Positions 61,926 through 64,000 of a DNA stretch of 64,000 nucleotides are shown here, in pieces; the stretch's first letter is position 1; every line of letters begins with the position of its first letter. The stretch is from assembly GCF_900177375.1 (NCBI RefSeq), contig NZ_FWZU01000001.1, positions 558,001-622,000 on the forward strand, in the 5' to 3' direction. The notes below the pieces were generated by a model. That model saw only the letters and a program-made list of their open reading frames with translations. It was not told the DNA's origin and did no database searches. Source of the DNA: Desulfovibrio gilichinskyi (GTDB lineage: Bacteria; Desulfobacterota; Desulfovibrionia; Desulfovibrionales; Desulfovibrionaceae). The position numbers and the translations under genes were made by a program.

Positions 61926-62201
61926 TACGTCTCCATGAGTTCGTAATTATTAATGAATGTTATTCACATAATTAGACGTCAAAACTAACATTTTGTCGAG
62001 TTCAAGTATAGATAGCCGACTGGAAAACTATAACTGTAATTTTTTCAAATATTTTTTAATTTTATATTTATAAATAAAGGTATATTGAATAAAACATCTT
62101 AGTGAATTTTTCAGGAAATAAATAGCATCAATTGCAATGATCTTAATAGGCTATTGTGTTGATCAAAAAAATTATAATAATTTATAAAAGAGGATTCTAA
62201 C

Positions 62202-63761
62202 TTGCTAAAAAAATTAATACTATCCATTTTTTTTATGTTTATAACGTCCAGCAGTTATGCTGCTGCGATTACTACTGACAGAGTTGTTTTTTACCCTTCC
62301 AGCGCGGATATTTCAAGAGTTGTTACTGCTGAGATCACAGTCGGCACGGATGCTGAAAATTCTGATAAAATTGTGACTTTTATTCTTCCCGGGCAAGCTT
62401 TGCCCGATACATTTTCGATAGAACCACGGACAAAACAGATTGTAATTAATGATGTTTCGTGGAGTAGAGATGACTTGGTTCAATCTCCGGCGGCTAGTGA
62501 TATCGAAAAAAAAATAAACGTGCTTAATGCAAAATTAATGGCAGTAAAGGCTCAAATTCAAGCAGTTGAAGGAGGTATCCTTTTTTGGAACGAAAGAGCT
62601 AAAGTTCAACAAACCAAAGTTGGAGAAGTTGATAAAGTTGCTGATTTAGTTGTTTCAAACCTGTCAAAGCTCTATAATCAATCTGTAGAATTGAACAGTC
62701 AAAGCAGAGATATTTCGGTCATTATCACCGAATTGAAAAGAAAGCTTAACGAAGTTTCAGGACAAAGTAAAAGTCGGTGGATTATTACTGTTTCTGTAGC
62801 TGGAACAAAAAGCAAGCATGCGGATTTTAAGATAAACTATATGTTGAGTAACTGCGGTTGGCGTCCCAAATATAAACTGGATGCCTATCCTGACCAGAAT
62901 AAAGTTAAATTTTCTTTTGATGCTGAGATTTGGCAGGGTAGTGGAATGGATTTTCATAATTTTGATGTAGCCCTTGCGACAGTTAAAGAAAATTCACGTA
63001 TTTTTCCTCCTGAATTAGGACTCTGGACAATTGCTCCGAAGCATGAAGATGAACCGATGCAAAAAAAGTACGCACGTTCAATGATGGTTATGGAATCTGC
63101 TATGACAAATAGTGCTGATAAGGCTGTTGCCGATCCTGCTCCGATACAGGTTAAAAAGTCCACATATTCAATATGGGAACTCGGCACAAAAAATATTATT
63201 GCTGGGCCGGCGCGAAAGTATTCCATATTAAATGAAAACTGGAATGCCGAGTATTCATTTCTATCACGACCATCCGCTACTGCTGATGTATATGTTTCAG
63301 CGAAAATGAAACTTCAAGATGCAAAAGATTTTCCAGTAGGGCAAGCTCTGGTTTTAATGGAAGGAGCTATGATCGGGAAAATTGATTTTTCTTTTTTCGG
63401 TAAGGATAAAACTTTGTTTTTTGGAGCTGACCCCGTACTTAAGGCAGAGCGAAAAACCTTAGAAAAGTATTCAGGAGCAAAAGGTGTTTTCGGATCAAAA
63501 CAGACTTACAAGTGGAAGTATCTAATCAGTTTGATTAATCCAAGGAAAATACCTGTTTTGATAAAAGTTCAGGAGCCTGCGCCGTCTTCAGGAGATGAAA
63601 GAATAAAATTAAGTGATTCTGCTAAGCCTAAAGCAATAGTCAAGGATAATAATTTTGAATGGGATATAACTGTTCCAGCAAATCAAAAAGCTGAAATTCA
63701 GTATGATATTGATTTGAACGCACCCGAAGATATGAAAATTGATCTAGGTCTTGGCAGATAA
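62202..63761 (+). CDS. MuiA-family (DUF4139/DUF4140) secreted protein
   Basis: A 519-residue protein starting with TTG (AGAGGAT upstream) and a signal peptide (FMFITSSSYAAA, cleavage near residue 21). The N-terminal DUF4140 region (about 25-125, VVFYPSSADISRVVTAEITV) precedes a coiled coil (about 95-175, INVLNAKLMAVKAQIQAVEG). The DUF4139 domain (about 190-510) follows, with NYMLSNCGWRPKYKLDAYPD and ending TVPANQKAEIQYDIDLNAPE. The family is tied to mucoidy inhibition and envelope integrity, but its exact role is unknown. A strong terminator follows. Confidence 0.85.
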   Translation: MLKKLILSIFFMFITSSSYAAAITTDRVVFYPSSADISRVVTAEITVGTDAENSDKIVTFILPGQALPDTFSIEPRTKQIVINDVSWSRDDLVQSPAASDIEKKINVLNAKLMAVKAQIQAVEGGILFWNERAKVQQTKVGEVDKVADLVVSNLSKLYNQSVELNSQSRDISVIITELKRKLNEVSGQSKSRWIITVSVAGTKSKHADFKINYMLSNCGWRPKYKLDAYPDQNKVKFSFDAEIWQGSGMDFHNFDVALATVKENSRIFPPELGLWTIAPKHEDEPMQKKYARSMMVMESAMTNSADKAVADPAPIQVKKSTYSIWELGTKNIIAGPARKYSILNENWNAEYSFLSRPSATADVYVSAKMKLQDAKDFPVGQALVLMEGAMIGKIDFSFFGKDKTLFFGADPVLKAERKTLEKYSGAKGVFGSKQTYKWKYLISLINPRKIPVLIKVQEPAPSSGDERIKLSDSAKPKAIVKDNNFEWDITVPANQKAEIQYDIDLNAPEDMKIDLGLGR

Positions 63762-63763
63762 AT

Positions 63764-63800
63764 TAAAAAAAGCCCGTTTCAACCGAAACGGGCTTTTTTA
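63764..63800. terminator. Bidirectional terminator
   Basis: AAAAAAGCCCGTTTC pairs with GAAACGGGCTTTTTT around an AACC loop. It lies between convergent genes. Confidence 0.92.
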
Positions 63801-63820
63801 ATTCTCATATGAGTATGAAA

Positions 63821-64000
63821 TTAAAAGTTATATCCGAGGCTCAGTCCTACAACATGGCTCTGGCCGTTTTTAGTGGAAGTATCAAGAACACCTGTTCCGG
63901 CCCTTGCTTTGATATCGCGATCTTTCATCCACAAGTACATGTAAGAAACATCTACTACCAGTTTATCAAATGTCACTCCGAAACCTGTTGAAACTATCTG
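63821..64000 (-). CDS. Outer membrane transport protein (FadL/OMPP1-like), C-terminal part
   Basis: The last 59 residues of a gene whose start lies beyond the window. The reading frame, on the minus strand, ends HVVGLSLGYNF, with the terminal aromatic Phe that the BAM complex recognises in outer-membrane beta-barrels. Alternating strands DKLVVDVSYMYLWMKDRDIK and the closing strand fit the FadL/OMPP1/TodX family of hydrophobic-compound porins. The family call rests on this short end only. Confidence 0.7.
   Translation of the reverse strand, partial: QIVSTGFGVTFDKLVVDVSYMYLWMKDRDIKARAGTGVLDTSTKNGQSHVVGLSLGYNF

Noticed and set aside
1-64000. CRISPR arrays, insertion sequences with transposases, rRNA operons
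   Set aside because: No regularly spaced direct repeats, no transposase or integrase ORF and no rRNA sequence were recognised by eye.

Overview
The window looks like chromosomal DNA of a marine, anaerobic, low-GC member of the Desulfovibrionaceae (Desulfovibrio/Maridesulfovibrio type). This is inferred from four things: the gene order ftsH-folP-cdaA-cdaR-glmM-galU, a selenocysteine tRNA, a minimal two-gene SUF system, and many short secreted or lipoprotein genes of the kind common in that group. No database search was possible, so species-level placement is open.

Layout. 1-1 kb: tail of a glycosyltransferase overlapping a methyltransferase. 1-3.2 kb: acetolactate synthase operon ilvBN behind a classic branched-chain leader peptide and attenuator. 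3.2-10.7 kb: a secreted protein with a divergent diadenylate-cyclase-domain protein, a YgiQ radical SAM protein, a PocR/PAS histidine kinase and a fused thiamine gene thiDN. 10.8-20.3 kb: an accessory stretch that starts at tRNA-Leu(UAG). It holds phage-like remnants (a deleted DnaB N-domain gene, a truncated phage-type protein), a HigBA-like toxin-antitoxin pair, the broken tail of a TrkA-C protein, a GC-richer metal permease with a ZraP-like protein, two paralogous small secreted proteins (one with a 13-G tract), a lipoprotein, a LysE/LysR divergent pair and a DUF3089 hydrolase. 20.5-28.4 kb: an RNA methyltransferase, a single-domain response regulator, phoH-ybeY, argF-argG-argH, a hemerythrin and selC. 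28.6-38.6 kb: a housekeeping run ftsH, folP, cdaA, cdaR, glmM, galU, a secreted protein and priA. 38.6-46.5 kb: a WecG-like/STAS fusion with an Smr protein, sufC-sufBD, a membrane hydrolase, a glycosyltransferase and a natural sucC-sucD fusion. 46.8-57.3 kb: two unknown proteins, a CCA-adding enzyme, a TVP38 membrane protein, two tandem cyclic-nucleotide-binding proteins whose C-termini resemble the flagellar switch protein FliG, birA and an unusually long PEP synthase. 57.4-64 kb: two lipoproteins (one DsbA-like), a methyltransferase, larC with the decayed stub of larB behind it, galE, a MuiA/DUF4139 protein and the C-terminus of a FadL-type outer membrane protein.

How the parts work together. 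The ftsH-galU block links membrane protein quality control, folate synthesis, c-di-AMP signalling (cyclase plus its YbbR regulator) and cell-wall sugar precursors. A second, divergent DAC-domain protein at 3.9-5.3 kb means two c-di-AMP-type genes lie about 26 kb apart. The least expected items are the cNMP/FliG-like tandem pair, the STAS-fused WecG-like protein, the larB stub whose start codon appears mutated to ATA, and the poly-G tract in one of the two paralogous secreted proteins.
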